Source: Clostridia bacterium (GTDB lineage: Bacteria > Bacillota > Clostridia > Oscillospirales > CAG-272). Taken from it: DNA of 51,767 bases. Below, piece by piece: positions 42,501 to 51,109 of the stretch. Position 1 is the first letter of the stretch; each line of letters begins with the position of its first letter. The notes under the pieces were generated by a model. It worked only from the letters and a program-made list of their open reading frames with translations, searched no databases and had not been told where the DNA came from. A program made the translations under genes and the position numbers. The stretch spans positions 1 to 51,767 of the forward strand of contig JAFYBN010000085.1 of assembly GCA_017540175.1 (NCBI GenBank). The letters are read 5' to 3'.

Positions 42501-44127
42501 TCCCGTTCAGATCCAGCGTGAATTCGCCGCTCTCCTCCGCCGGAGACGTGATCGTGCCATAGTATTTGATCTCGCCGTGATTCAGGATGACCGCCGAGAC
42601 GTATTCCCCGACGACCGCGCCGGAGTAGGAGATCACGGCTTTCCCCCCCGAATAGCTGACGAGGGAGGCGTCGAAGCCGGCGCGCGTCTCGTCGAGCACG
42701 GTCAGCTTCCATTCCGTACCGGTATAAGCGGCGACCTCGCTCAGTGTGCCGGAGGCTTTCTTGCCGTTCGCGGAGGAGGCGAAGAGCACCTTCGAGAGAT
42801 CGATCCGCATCGCGGGTCGGACCCCGCCGGGATTGAAGCTCATTTGACCGTACGTGGAAAGAGAGCTGCTCGGTCGATACACCGAGGAGCTCTTCTGATA
42901 ATAGCCCGGTGTCCTCAGGAACACACATCCATCCTGTTTCCAATTAACGATGCTGTAGTTAAATACTCTGTAGAACCACCATGTCCCCTCCGGCACCCGG
43001 CTATCGTCGTTCGTAAAGCCGTAGGCCGCGTTCTTCATCTCGTCAAGGGAGAGCAAAAACAGCCGGTCGTCGGTGGGATCGCCGCCCTCGGTGTTGTAAT
43101 CCGGGTTGTCCGCCGTCACCACATGGGACACGGCGAGGGCGTCAAATTCCCTCCCGGTGAAAGCCGCGTTCCTGAAACTGTCGCCGTCGCCGCTATAGTC
43201 GATCCCCGCGTTCACGGAAAGGTCGCCGCCCTCATCGCCGATGTTATGGGATGCGTCGTAGCCATTGAGCCAGGAGCGCATCGTGCTCCCCTCCCAGGTG
43301 ACGGCCTCGTCCTCATCCGTGTGATACTGCCTTTGTTCCAGGACGAGGTCCGACAGCACGAACAGCCGCCCATCCGCGTTTTCGAGCACGCGCCACTTGA
43401 TCGGGTCGGTGTTGTAGCCGCCCGCCCCGTCGCTTGACTGCGGGTATTTGCCATACCAGACGAAACTGTGCTGCGCGCCCTCGAGGATCAGACGTGCGGC
43501 GTCTCCCGTGATGATCGCGCGGGATTCGTAGGGCGTCACGGTGATCTTGACGTCGTCGATCCACAGTCCCTTCGTACAGTCCGTATACAGGAAATAGACC
43601 GCAAACTCGTCGTCAGCGCGGCCGGAAAGCTCGGGGACGAAGGAGGTCAGATCAAGGACGTGCCGCTGTTCGGCGTCACCCTCGACGGAAACAGTCCGTA
43701 CGGGCGAATACACCGTGGACTTGTCCGGCGCCAGATAAACGACGCCGACCTTCATCTCCTCGTTGCTGTCGGGGTCCGTGCCGCTCGTCCAGAACGTCAG
43801 CGTCAGATTGCCGGTGTTTGTGAACTTCACCATCGGGGAATTGAGCCTGCAGTCGCCTTCTTCGGCATAGACGCTTCCCCTCGCCGCATGAAAGCCGACG
43901 GGCGTATCCGTTGAGCTGCTGTCGTCCCACTTCCATCCGCCGCCGTTCAGGACGTCGTTGTTTGCCCAGGAACCGGAGCATCCGGAGAACGGATCGGACG
44001 TGAAGTCCTCGTTCAGCAGGTCGGAAGCTCCCGCGGCGTCGGTCTTCAGAACCGTGCCGGGAATCACGCCGAAGATCATAACAAAGGAGAGGATCACGGC
44101 GGCGCAGCGTTTGAACATGTCGGTCAT
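39505..44127 (-). CDS. Large SLH-domain surface protein with four 71-residue helical repeats
   Basis: 1540 residues. Signal peptide (about 1-32, MFKRCAAVILSFVMIFGVIP); a jelly-roll-like domain to about 205; a DUF6273-type domain around 218-450 (HSFVWYGKYPQSS, ENADGRLFVLSDLVLEQRQY, RLFLLSLDEMKNAAYGF); Ig-like regions; an InlB B-repeat-like segment (about 722-790, APKAGYRLESLELDG); an MBG-type Ig domain (about 870-945, VKADDKEKTVGETNPAF); four near-identical helical repeats (1029-1312); then two to three S-layer-homology domains to the end (FTDVPAGEWYADGVEWA, DWAAEAVAWAAADGILTADE). SLH domains bind pyruvylated cell-wall polymer, so the protein coats or bridges the surface. Binding partner unknown. 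GGAAAGG precedes the ATG. Confidence 0.9.
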   Translation of the reverse strand: MTDMFKRCAAVILSFVMIFGVIPGTVLKTDAAGASDLLNEDFTSDPFSGCSGSWANNDVLNGGGWKWDDSSSTDTPVGFHAARGSVYAEEGDCRLNSPMVKFTNTGNLTLTFWTSGTDPDSNEEMKVGVVYLAPDKSTVYSPVRTVSVEGDAEQRHVLDLTSFVPELSGRADDEFAVYFLYTDCTKGLWIDDVKITVTPYESRAIITGDAARLILEGAQHSFVWYGKYPQSSDGAGGYNTDPIKWRVLENADGRLFVLSDLVLEQRQYHTDEDEAVTWEGSTMRSWLNGYDASHNIGDEGGDLSVNAGIDYSGDGDSFRNAAFTGREFDALAVSHVVTADNPDYNTEGGDPTDDRLFLLSLDEMKNAAYGFTNDDSRVPEGTWWFYRVFNYSIVNWKQDGCVFLRTPGYYQKSSSVYRPSSSLSTYGQMSFNPGGVRPAMRIDLSKVLFASSANGKKASGTLSEVAAYTGTEWKLTVLDETRAGFDASLVSYSGGKAVISYSGAVVGEYVSAVILNHGEIKYYGTITSPAEESGEFTLDLNGKFGEDDVLCVFSEQKNDGMLTDCASALVDVTPAAGELDSSVSVAITSDYEKRYGGLPSYRLESGSPGQTQIFPTTGDIITYTVTITSTGEDDAKNVVMNIEVSPWGDQFTFLSGDLQHKFPLVKSGEPVAVTYHFRVTDLFVPGTDIVIKATARCNGMTESAQETNTLKYLYSILTSAEPAEGGTITAPLLGVEGEQTITYAPKAGYRLESLELDGQALSVSDYPESYTFAEVEKDHVLKAVFAEAYELTDVSVRQTGTLTYNGREQTAAVTASAAAEGGRSVTFTYSAAQSEAYMTTVPAFTDAGEHTVYYKASAADHNDASGSFQVTVLPASVTVKADDKEKTVGETNPAFTATVTGMVNNENENLIKYGFEELTAETVKTYAITPTGDKEQGNYTVTFEPGTLTVKEADKEDLNKALDDAKTLLDEIKDKYGDEIPEELEDVIKELEDAIEQAEQTVDQNTPADVVEKNKEAVEKAREDAENRNDFREAKDEAKDDADELSKPGDSEDAEELIEEAKKAIEDLGYDGTKTPEENQAAIDEILTQLEKDLKEQRENDFEDAKDEAQQSADALAQPGDSEEAEKLIEEAKSAVENLGYDDTKTPEENQAAIDEILTQLEKDLKEQRENDFEDAKDEAQQSADALAQPGDSEEVEGLIEEAKSAVENLSYDGDKTPADHQAAIDEILTQLEKDLKEQRENDFEDAKDEAQQSADALAQPGDSEEVEGLIEEAKSAVENLGYDDTKTPEENQASIDEILEQLEEYLEAQRNKEEREEQERERAEAKLRAMIESIRRAAEALRRRQALERQGEIPPTEDELPFRDVCKTDSFYDDVKFVYKNEIMNGVSEVLFDPSGTLTRGMIVTILWRMEGKPDVAGTGTFTDVPAGEWYADGVEWAALQGIVLGYGNGEYGPNDPVTREQLALILFRWAKGEGRGLVPNAEYAPAAVAGASDWAAEAVAWAAADGILTADENGDFRPGQPASRAEIASALRPLLEKR
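40192..41043 (-). repeat. Four 213 bp direct repeats in the SLH protein
   Basis: Boundaries at 41043, 40830, 40617 and 40404 (213 bp each). Each codes for NDFEDAKDEAQQSADALAQP, then GDSEEAEKLIEEAKSAVENL, then GYDDTKTPEENQAAIDEIL and a QLEKDLKEQRE end. Copies 2-4 are nearly identical in DNA; copy 1 has diverged. Such arrays expand and contract by recombination and would change stalk length. Confidence 0.92.
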
Positions 44128-44172
44128 AGTTTTTTCCTTTCCGTTTTGGGTGGTTTCAGAAGAACACGGGGC

Positions 44173-44910
44173 TTATCGTTTGGTTCCACGGGCTCCCCGG
44201 GGGGAGCGTGCGGAGCGGGGGGAGCGTGCGGAGCGCTCGCCCTTCGGCGGCTTTTCAGCCCGCCGGTGAAGTACTTCGGAGAGGAGGCAGACCCCCGCGA
44301 CGACGGCGATCAGACTCCAGAGGAGCGCGAGGCGGAACGAGCGCGGCATCGGCTCGTACCGCAGGAATTCGAGGCCAAACCGGAACAGGCCGTAAGAAAT
44401 GAGGAAGAGCGGGCAGCAGAGCCCGGGGGTCTTTCCCCGTCTCCTGCGGAGCGCGAACCACACGAAGACCGCCGCGTAAAAGAAAAGCTCAAGCTCCCGC
44501 GTCGGCCAGCGCAGGGCCGTGCCGGGGATCAGCTTCCCGTAGCAGCAGCCGGTGTGAAAGCAATAAACGCGGCCGAGCGCCAGATGGATGATCTGGAGCA
44601 GCGTAAAGCAGTCGGTGAATTCCGCAGGCTCCTGTTTCGTCAGCTTCGCCTCGGCGAAAAGCACGAGCGGCATGAAGAGCATCGAGCCGTAGATTCTCCT
44701 CCCCTGATTCACGCCCCATTTCCCTTTCTCAAGGGAAGCGAACAGCCTCACGAACAGGAGATTGAGCGCGACGTTGAGGAGCGCCAGTCCGACGAGTGCC
44801 GGGAGCTTCAGCCCGAGCCTTTTCCGGACCGCGAACGCCCAGCATACCGAAAAAACTGCCGCGGCCGCGAGAAGCAGGATCAGCACGACGTGATTTCGGG
44901 TCAAGGCCAT
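44173..44910 (-). CDS. Lgt-like (prolipoprotein diacylglyceryl transferase family) membrane protein
   Basis: 245 residues, about six membrane segments. NQGRRIYGSMLFMPLVLF, LALGRVYCFHTGCCYGKLIP, LRWPTRELELFFYAAVFV and SYGLFRFGLEFLRYEPMPRS match the Lgt-like family. In classical Lgt the GRxGNFxNxE loop is conserved; here it is CFHTGCCYG, a Cys-rich variant common in Clostridia, so it may act on another lipid or partner. The start at 44910 is chosen because the more distal ATG (44952) overlaps a TATAAT box. The tail RSARSPRSARSPRGARG comes from an 18 bp duplication. Confidence 0.72.
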   Translation of the reverse strand: MALTRNHVVLILLLAAAAVFSVCWAFAVRKRLGLKLPALVGLALLNVALNLLFVRLFASLEKGKWGVNQGRRIYGSMLFMPLVLFAEAKLTKQEPAEFTDCFTLLQIIHLALGRVYCFHTGCCYGKLIPGTALRWPTRELELFFYAAVFVWFALRRRRGKTPGLCCPLFLISYGLFRFGLEFLRYEPMPRSFRLALLWSLIAVVAGVCLLSEVLHRRAEKPPKGERSARSPRSARSPRGARGTKR

Positions 44911-45125
44911 CGGCGCACCAACTCCTTCCGGGACGAAATAACAACTCTCCATTATAATTCATTGTAGCATATCGCGCGGACAAATGCAACGGATCCGGAC
45001 AAAAAACACGGAAACGGCGATAAAAAAACCGGAATTTCCCCGCTTCATCCCTGCCGATCCCCGTTTGTCACAGCGTTCCCCGCGTCCGGAGCGCGGAGGA
45101 TACGCCTTTCGTCGGGGCATGAGAA

Positions 45126-45161
45126 AACGGGGGAGCCGCAGAACATGCGCGATCCCCCGTT
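45126..45161. terminator. Intrinsic terminator downstream of the ABC exporter gene
   Basis: AACGGGGGA (45126-45134) pairs with TCCCCCGTT (45153-45161), with A-rich and T-rich flanks. The 44911-45279 gap also holds GC-rich short repeats (GGGCGTCCC twice and GCCGGGC twice, 45200-45280) and no gene. Confidence 0.8.
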
Positions 45162-45279
45162 ATATTGTGTTCTCTTTGCCGCCGTTTCCCCGGCCGCGGC
45201 AAATCCCGCCGGGCGTCCCGTAGGGCGTCCCCCGCCAAATGCCGGCCAAAATTCCGGGCAATGCCGGGCAGCGCCGGGC

Positions 45280-47022
45280 TTACGCGCCGATGCGCGTCTG
45301 GTTGACGCTCGTCATCGCGCTGTAAAGCCCGTTCTGCCGAAGCAGCTCGTCGTGGGTGCCGCGCTCGGCGATCTTGCCGTCCTTCATGACGAGGATTTCG
45401 TCCGCCTTCATGATCGTGGTCAGCCGGTGGGCGATCACGATGACCGTCTGCCGGTTCTCCGTCCGCGCGCGCAGGTTTTCGATCGCCTGCTGAATCTGCG
45501 CCTCCGTTTCGTTGTCCACCGCCGAGGTCGCCTCGTCGAGGATCAGCACCGGCGTGTTTCTCAGCACCGCGCGGGCGATGGCGAGCCTCTGCTTCTGCCC
45601 GCCCGAGAGGCGCACGCCCCTCTCGCCGATCATGGTGGCGTACCCGTCCGGCATGTCCCGGATGAACCCGTCCGCGCACGCGATCCGCGCCGCCTCGTAC
45701 ACCGCCTCCGGCGTCGGGTCGTCCGTGCCGTAGGCGATGTTGTCGTAAACCGAGCCGTTGAAGAGGAAGACGTCCTGCAGCACGATCGAGAGATTGCTTC
45801 GGAGGGACTTCAGCGTCGCGTGCCGGGTGTCGTGCCCGCCGAGCAGGATCCGTCCGGAATCGGGCTGATAGAACCGCTCGAGCAGGGACACGACCGTGGT
45901 CTTGCCCACACCCGTCGCGCCGACGAGCGCGATCATCTCCCCGGGCTTCGCCTCAAAGCTCACATCGTCGAGCACCTTAACCCCCTCGCTGTAGCCGAAG
46001 GTCACGTGCTCGAAGCGGACCTCGCCGCATCCCGCAGGGATCTCTTCCGCGTCCGGGTCCTGTGTGACCTCGCTCTCGGTGTCGAGCAGCTCGAGCACCC
46101 GCTCCGCGCACGCCCCGGAGATATGGATATCCTCCGCCAGCCGCGCGAGCATGGAAAGCGGGGAGTAGAACAGGGACAGATACATGAAGAAGCCCACGAT
46201 GTCCGCCGTGGACATGGAGCCGCGCATGGCGAGCACGCCGCCCGCCCCCATGACGATCACGGTCCCGATGGAGGTCATGAACTCCACCGAGGGGTGGTAC
46301 ATGGCGGCGTAGAAATTCGCCCGGATGTTCACGAAGGCGTAGTGCTTGCAGTAATCCCGGAATTTCAGCGATTCCGACTCCTCCCTGCCGAACGCCTGGA
46401 TCTCCTTCATGCCGGACAGATTGTCCTGCGTGTGCCCGTTCAGGTCGGCAAGGACCTCCTGATTGATTTTGAACAGCGGCGCGACCTTCGTGACGAAGAT
46501 GCGCGACAGCCAGACGATGACCGGCACCGGCAGCATGGTGAACAGCGCGAGTCTCCAGTTGATGCGGAAGATCATGACCGCGACCCCGACGATCACGAGC
46601 ACATTGGACGACAGATCGGGGATGGAGTGGGCGATCAGAAGCTCGAGCTGGCGCGTGTCGTTGATCATGCGCGACATGATCTGCCCGGTCTGCTTGTCCG
46701 CGTAATAGCGCATGGACAGGCTCTGGAGCTTGTCGTAGCACATCCGCGTGAGCTTCGCGACGAAATTCCACGCCGCGATGTGCGCCTGCCACATGGCGAG
46801 GAAGCGGAACACGGCGCGGGCGAGGTACGCCCCGAGCAGGATCCCCGCGAAGGTGAGGAGCGTTTTCACGCTCAGCGTGTCCGGCTCGCCCAGCGCCGCG
46901 GTCAGCCTGCGGACGGCCTCCGGCGTCACCAGATTGAGCAAGGACGCCATGAGCAGTGCGGCGACCGTCAGCGCGAGATTTTTGTGCCACGGGCGCGCGA
47001 TTTTCAGCATTCGACGAAACAT
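45280..47022 (-). CDS. ABC exporter, fused membrane and ATPase domains
   Basis: 580 residues. N-terminal six-helix ABC transmembrane domain (about 1-310, RYYADKQTGQIMSRMINDTR), then a nucleotide-binding domain with Walker A ALVGATGVGKTTVVSLLERF, Q-loop NLSIVLQDVFLFNG, signature GVRLSGGQKQRLAIARAVLR, Walker B VLILDEATSAVDNET and IVIAHRLTTI. It works as a homodimer or, as no second half is adjacent, with a partner encoded elsewhere. Family members export lipids, peptides or drugs. Start at 47022 after GGAGGAC rather than an in-frame ATG 75 bp upstream, which lies in the leader. Confidence 0.93.
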   Translation of the reverse strand: MFRRMLKIARPWHKNLALTVAALLMASLLNLVTPEAVRRLTAALGEPDTLSVKTLLTFAGILLGAYLARAVFRFLAMWQAHIAAWNFVAKLTRMCYDKLQSLSMRYYADKQTGQIMSRMINDTRQLELLIAHSIPDLSSNVLVIVGVAVMIFRINWRLALFTMLPVPVIVWLSRIFVTKVAPLFKINQEVLADLNGHTQDNLSGMKEIQAFGREESESLKFRDYCKHYAFVNIRANFYAAMYHPSVEFMTSIGTVIVMGAGGVLAMRGSMSTADIVGFFMYLSLFYSPLSMLARLAEDIHISGACAERVLELLDTESEVTQDPDAEEIPAGCGEVRFEHVTFGYSEGVKVLDDVSFEAKPGEMIALVGATGVGKTTVVSLLERFYQPDSGRILLGGHDTRHATLKSLRSNLSIVLQDVFLFNGSVYDNIAYGTDDPTPEAVYEAARIACADGFIRDMPDGYATMIGERGVRLSGGQKQRLAIARAVLRNTPVLILDEATSAVDNETEAQIQQAIENLRARTENRQTVIVIAHRLTTIMKADEILVMKDGKIAERGTHDELLRQNGLYSAMTSVNQTRIGA

Positions 47023-47068
47023 GATGTCCTCCGATCCCGGATTCCTCCGCGGAATCTCAGTTGTCCCC

Positions 47069-47097
47069 ATTTTACCACACGGACGCGCGATCCGCAA
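47069..47097 (-). promoter_or_regulatory. Promoter of the ABC exporter
   Basis: Minus strand: TTGCGG (47092-47097), 17 bp spacer, TAAAAT (47069-47074). The -35 box is the same hexamer as at the translesion polymerase promoter. Confidence 0.6.
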
Positions 47098-47163
47098 GGG
47101 ATTTTTTCAGAAAACCGGGGAGTGGACGGGCGGAAAGGACGACGGCGGCGCGTGCGGAAACGC

Positions 47164-48645
47164 TCACCAGCCGTTCTTCTCTCTGAATTGCTGAAATTTC
47201 TTTTCGATCAGCTTCTCCGCGAGTCTTCCCTGCGAGGCAAGCGTGGACGCGACGTTTCCGCCGTCCCGCAGGCAGAGCTTCATCGCGCCGTACACCCCGA
47301 TCCCGTATATGTCTCCGATTTCCATGCGGCAGGAATCGAAAATCACGTCAAGCATCTTCGAGGATTCCTCATCGCGGGAATACTTCGATTTCAGGCAGAT
47401 ATCGTAATAGGCGGGCGTGATGTCAAAATGGCTCGCGTACGCGATCACTTCGAGGAGATAGGCGGCGGAGGAAGGATCGGCATGAGTGACGGGAAGCGCA
47501 TAGAACACGGTGCAGAAGCTGTCGAGGAAGTGCGCGTATCCCTCCTGGGCGTCGTCCAGCTTCGGCGTCGGGATGATGCCGAAGTCCACTTCATAGCCGC
47601 GCATGGTTTCGATGTGCAGCATGACCTCCGTATAGAACAGTGCCTGGTTGTTCTCGAACATTTTCAGCATGGACTGCCAGTCGTCGGTCAGATAGATCTC
47701 GTTTTCGGAGGACTTCATCAGCTCCGACACCTTCAAAAGCGCGCCGACGGACCGCTCGTCCCCCGCCGTCACCCGCCACAGGCCCTCTTCGTCCTCCGAA
47801 ATCATGGATTCGCCGGAACCGTAATACAGCACGATGCCGGTGATATTCTGTCCCTGCAGGCCCCAGCGGTCTTCCCTGCCCATTTTGCCGTCTCCGTTCA
47901 GATCCTGCGCGGCCGTATGCATCATCGAAAACATTTTGTCACAAGTCCACGCGCCCGCGTCAACCAGCTCATAGGGACTTTCGAGCCGATAATCGCCGAG
48001 AAGTCCTTTGTTGAAATAAAACGCCCGCACGCCTTCCTTGATGACGACGGTTATGTCCCCCGACGCCATGTAGCGATGCCCGGCGACGGACAGCGGTTCG
48101 CACAGGGCGGGATTCCACCACGTCTTGTCCAGCGAGAGTTCCGGCAAAGCGGCCAGATCGAGGAGATTGCCGTCCAGGGAGAGAGGCGCGATCGTGTAGG
48201 AACGAAGACCGAAAGTATCGTAGGTCGTATCCGCCGAAGCGACGAGCGCTTCCACTTCGCTGACGGGCGACTGCTCCGGGCTGATTTCCACCTCGATCGT
48301 GAAATCATAAGTATCCGTGAGGAACGCGTTGCGGGTAAAGACGGCGTCGTTCAAAACGGATCCCGTCATTTCCTCCGCGGTCATGTCGTGAACATACCAG
48401 CCGTTGCCCTCGTTCGGCGCGCAGCTGAAAATGCGGAAGGTCTTTCCGTCAAAATCCCGGATTTCAAGATCGGGATGAATCCGGACTTCGGCGGCAGCCT
48501 CCCCCGCATTTTCGGAGGGACCCTGCGGCTGCTGTGCGGAAACGGCTTCGGTCTCCTCGTTTTTTTCGGAACCGGAACACGCGGACAGCGGACCGCAGAG
48601 CGTAAACGCCAGCACAAGCCCGAGAAAACGGGTAAAGGATTTCAT
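47164..48645 (-). CDS. Extracellular solute-binding-like lipoprotein
   Basis: 493 residues. Signal peptide with lipobox PLSAC (Cys23), an Ala/Glu-rich linker, then a solute-binding-like fold (NDAVFTRNAFLTDTYDFTI, TYDTFGLRSYTIAPLSLDG, WWNPALCEPLSVAGHRYMAS, DITVVIKEGVRAFYFNKGLL, AQDLNGDGKMGREDRWGLQG with an EF-hand-like DLNGDGKMGRED loop). It is most like family 1 (sugar) binding proteins, but no ABC permease genes adjoin it. It may serve a distant importer or sense an extracellular glycan. GGGAGG precedes the ATG. It lies 88 bp downstream of the GH127 gene on the same strand. Confidence 0.8.
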   Translation of the reverse strand: MKSFTRFLGLVLAFTLCGPLSACSGSEKNEETEAVSAQQPQGPSENAGEAAAEVRIHPDLEIRDFDGKTFRIFSCAPNEGNGWYVHDMTAEEMTGSVLNDAVFTRNAFLTDTYDFTIEVEISPEQSPVSEVEALVASADTTYDTFGLRSYTIAPLSLDGNLLDLAALPELSLDKTWWNPALCEPLSVAGHRYMASGDITVVIKEGVRAFYFNKGLLGDYRLESPYELVDAGAWTCDKMFSMMHTAAQDLNGDGKMGREDRWGLQGQNITGIVLYYGSGESMISEDEEGLWRVTAGDERSVGALLKVSELMKSSENEIYLTDDWQSMLKMFENNQALFYTEVMLHIETMRGYEVDFGIIPTPKLDDAQEGYAHFLDSFCTVFYALPVTHADPSSAAYLLEVIAYASHFDITPAYYDICLKSKYSRDEESSKMLDVIFDSCRMEIGDIYGIGVYGAMKLCLRDGGNVASTLASQGRLAEKLIEKKFQQFREKNGW

Positions 48646-48733
48646 CTTGTCAGCCTCCCTTTCGGTATGAATGGCGGTTTTCTTTCGCGCGGATAGCGTG
48701 TGCGGATGGCGCGAGCGGACGGTGCAAACTCCG

Positions 48734-50605
48734 TCAGCGCTCCTCCCCAAGGCTCCACGGAGCGCGCCGCACCGGGAAATAGACGGTATAGCGCTCGTCG
48801 CCGATCGCCCAGAGAGGCTTGAAACGGAAATTGACCGGCTGATTCCGGGTCGTCCAGTTCGGCAGCCACTCCTGCCACCGCCTTTCCTCCGCCGGTTTCA
48901 AAATCGTTTCCGGGTTTTCGATATCGCCCCAGAGCGTCCGCTCCTCGCCGCATATACCGGCGAGCGTGACGGGCCCGTCGAGGAACGCCACCGTTCCCGG
49001 CTCGTCCGCGAGGGGATGGACCGTCAGCCGTTTCGGGAATACGATCCGCAGCACGTCGTCCTTCCATACGCCCTCGATCCTGATCGACGACGCCTCGCGC
49101 TTCCACGCGCACGCGCCGCCGCCCAGAAATACCGTCGGCTCGGTCGTCCACCACGGGATCCTCACGCGCACGGTCCCGTTTACGGCTTCTTCGGCTTTGA
49201 TCCGGATTTCGACCGTCCAGTTATCCGGGCGCTTTGTGATTTCACGCTGGATCGGATGGTATCGGACACTCTCTCCCGTCTGCCGAAGAACGTCGACGCT
49301 GAGCTGTACCACGACGCCCGCCCATTTTGTTTCGGCACGCACGCCGTGGAACTGCGCGACGGTGAGTTCGCTGTCTTTTGCGTAGAAGGAGAAATCCTGA
49401 AAGATCGTATTGGCCTGCATCATCGTGTCGACGCAGCACCAAAAGCTCTCGGTGCGGGACGCCCAACGCTTGACGGAGCCTGCGGCAAGGGGCAGATAGT
49501 ACGCGACAAGGCCTCTTTTCCATTCTCTCTCAGGAATGTCGCAGTCGATGATGCGGTTCTTCTCCTCCTGCCAATGCGCCTGCGCAAGCAGCCCGTTCCA
49601 GAGATTGCGTTCGATGTAATCCGCATACCGCATGTCTCCCGTCCACCGGAAGAGGTAATCCGCAAGCCGGATCATGTTGTAGACCACGCAGTGCTCCTGA
49701 TTCATGTTTCCGAGACGCGCGGCCTGCATGCCCATCGGCGTCCAGATCTCGCCGCAGGTCTGCCCGCCCGTCGCGTACATGCCGCGTTCGGTCACGGCAA
49801 GCTCCCAGTACCGCTCGACGATCCTGCGATACCGTTCCTCTCCGGTCACCTCGTATGCCCGGGCCGCGCCGTGGATTTCCGGAATCGTCGTATTGGCGTG
49901 CATATTGGTCAGCATGTCTTCTCCTCTGAGGAGGGGCTCGAACAGCCTGCGCCGCTCGTAAAGACGCATGAGGCGGAGGTGTTTCTCTTCCCGCGTGACG
50001 TCGTAGAGATCCGCCCAGAGCTCCATCATCCCGCCGGTTTCTTCCCAGTCCATCATGTCGTCCATGAGTCCGGGCGTGATATCCGCCGTGAAGCGGTCGA
50101 ACCAGTCCGCCGCGCCGAGAAGGATCTCCCACGCTTCGGCGTTTCCCGCGATCCGCGCCATTTCAAAGAGACCGAGCATGATCTTGTGACAGACGTACTG
50201 CGGCGCCCATGTGTGCTTACCGCGTTTCAGCCAGTGTAGATTTTTCTCCGGAATGGAGAAGCACCAGCCGTTTCCGTGCTCGCGCTGACAGCGGCCGATC
50301 TCCGACACGATGAAATCCGCCTTGCGTTTCAGGTCGGCGTTCTTCGTCATGCGGATGACGCGCGCCGCCGCGCTGAGCCAGTGCCCGGTCGCCTGTCCCC
50401 TGAGATCGGACAGCGGTCCGTCCCAGCCCCAGTGGCAGTTTTCAAGCTTTGCGACGCTGCTCGTCAGCCCGGCCTCCCTGCGAAAATGGAGGAGCAGATT
50501 GTCCGAGGTCAGCTCCATGAGGTATTCGGTGTTCCGTTCTCTGTGCTCTTTGAAGACTCCGGGCAGAAGATCGCTCTCACTGCCGAGTGAACGCAAAAAA
50601 TCCAT
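48734..50605 (-). CDS. GH127 beta-L-arabinofuranosidase-type glycosidase (DUF1680)
   Basis: 623 residues, GH127/DUF1680. An (alpha/alpha)6 barrel carries the zinc-thiolate site: Glu304 and Cys306 in NMNQEHCVVYNMIRLADYLF and Cys390-Cys391 in RTESFWCCVDTMMQ. In Bifidobacterium HypBA1 the equivalent residues hold the metal, and a Cys acts as nucleophile. RNLWNGLLAQAH and the C-terminal beta-sandwiches (LTVAQFHGVR, VRVRIPWWTTEPTVFLGG) follow. It should release beta-L-arabinofuranose from plant hydroxyproline-rich glycans; some relatives have other targets. No signal peptide. AAAAGGAGAA lies 6 bases before the ATG. Confidence 0.93.
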   Translation of the reverse strand: MDFLRSLGSESDLLPGVFKEHRERNTEYLMELTSDNLLLHFRREAGLTSSVAKLENCHWGWDGPLSDLRGQATGHWLSAAARVIRMTKNADLKRKADFIVSEIGRCQREHGNGWCFSIPEKNLHWLKRGKHTWAPQYVCHKIMLGLFEMARIAGNAEAWEILLGAADWFDRFTADITPGLMDDMMDWEETGGMMELWADLYDVTREEKHLRLMRLYERRRLFEPLLRGEDMLTNMHANTTIPEIHGAARAYEVTGEERYRRIVERYWELAVTERGMYATGGQTCGEIWTPMGMQAARLGNMNQEHCVVYNMIRLADYLFRWTGDMRYADYIERNLWNGLLAQAHWQEEKNRIIDCDIPEREWKRGLVAYYLPLAAGSVKRWASRTESFWCCVDTMMQANTIFQDFSFYAKDSELTVAQFHGVRAETKWAGVVVQLSVDVLRQTGESVRYHPIQREITKRPDNWTVEIRIKAEEAVNGTVRVRIPWWTTEPTVFLGGGACAWKREASSIRIEGVWKDDVLRIVFPKRLTVHPLADEPGTVAFLDGPVTLAGICGEERTLWGDIENPETILKPAEERRWQEWLPNWTTRNQPVNFRFKPLWAIGDERYTVYFPVRRAPWSLGEER

Positions 50606-50751
50606 AGTAATTCTCCTTTTGCCGGCTTTTGCCGTCTCCGCCGCGGTCCGCCGGCCGATCTGCGGAGGCACCGTTTTGTTCGGTTCATCGCCGCTCGGCG
50701 GACGAGGCGGAAGAGGCTGTCCCAAAATAGAAACGGGCGGCTTCTGATTGA

Positions 50752-50781
50752 ATTATACCATATTCCGGGATGGGTTTGCAA
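50752..50781 (-). promoter_or_regulatory. Promoter of the GH127 gene
   Basis: Minus strand: TTGCAA (50776-50781), 18 bp spacer, TATAAT (50752-50757), about 145 bp before the GH127 start codon. Confidence 0.65.
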
Positions 50782-50882
50782 GAAGCCTGCCTGAAAAAAA
50801 TGCTTTGGCAGCGGTTTCACGGTGTAACGCATTCATCTTTCTTCAAAAACGGCATAAAGGTCGCTCCCGCGGCCGCCGGTTT

Positions 50883-50951
50883 TCAGCAGCCGCGGGGCGT
50901 GACGGCACACCAACGGGGATGACCCGCAGGGTTATCGGTGCCGAGCGGCAT
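50883..50951 (-). CDS. Possible 22-residue peptide with a perfect Shine-Dalgarno
   Basis: ATG at 50951 follows AAAGGAGGAGAG (50957-50967 region, reverse). The reading frame gives MPLGTDNPAGHPRW and a Cys-containing end (CAVTPRGC), stopping at 50883. No family is recognised. A ribosome site this good is unlikely by chance, but the gene may be a remnant of a longer one. No promoter was found upstream. Confidence 0.25.
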   Translation of the reverse strand: MPLGTDNPAGHPRWCAVTPRGC

Positions 50952-51079
50952 GATGCTCTCCTCCTTTGACGCAGCTTTTGACGGAAAATGATCGTTTTTT
51001 GGTGATTGAGATGAAGAGCGTCCAAAGAATCACGGGTAAAATTGAGGTAAACTTGACATCACATTCCATGGGTTTTCCC

Positions 51080-51109
51080 TTGACAACAAGGCGCTTCGTG
51101 TGATATAAT
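51080..51109 (+). promoter_or_regulatory. Strong promoter in the right-end gap
   Basis: TTGACA at 51080-51085, 18 bp spacer, TATAAT at 51104-51109. Both boxes match consensus. It points toward the acyltransferase-like gene at 51642, over 500 bp away. Confidence 0.85.
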
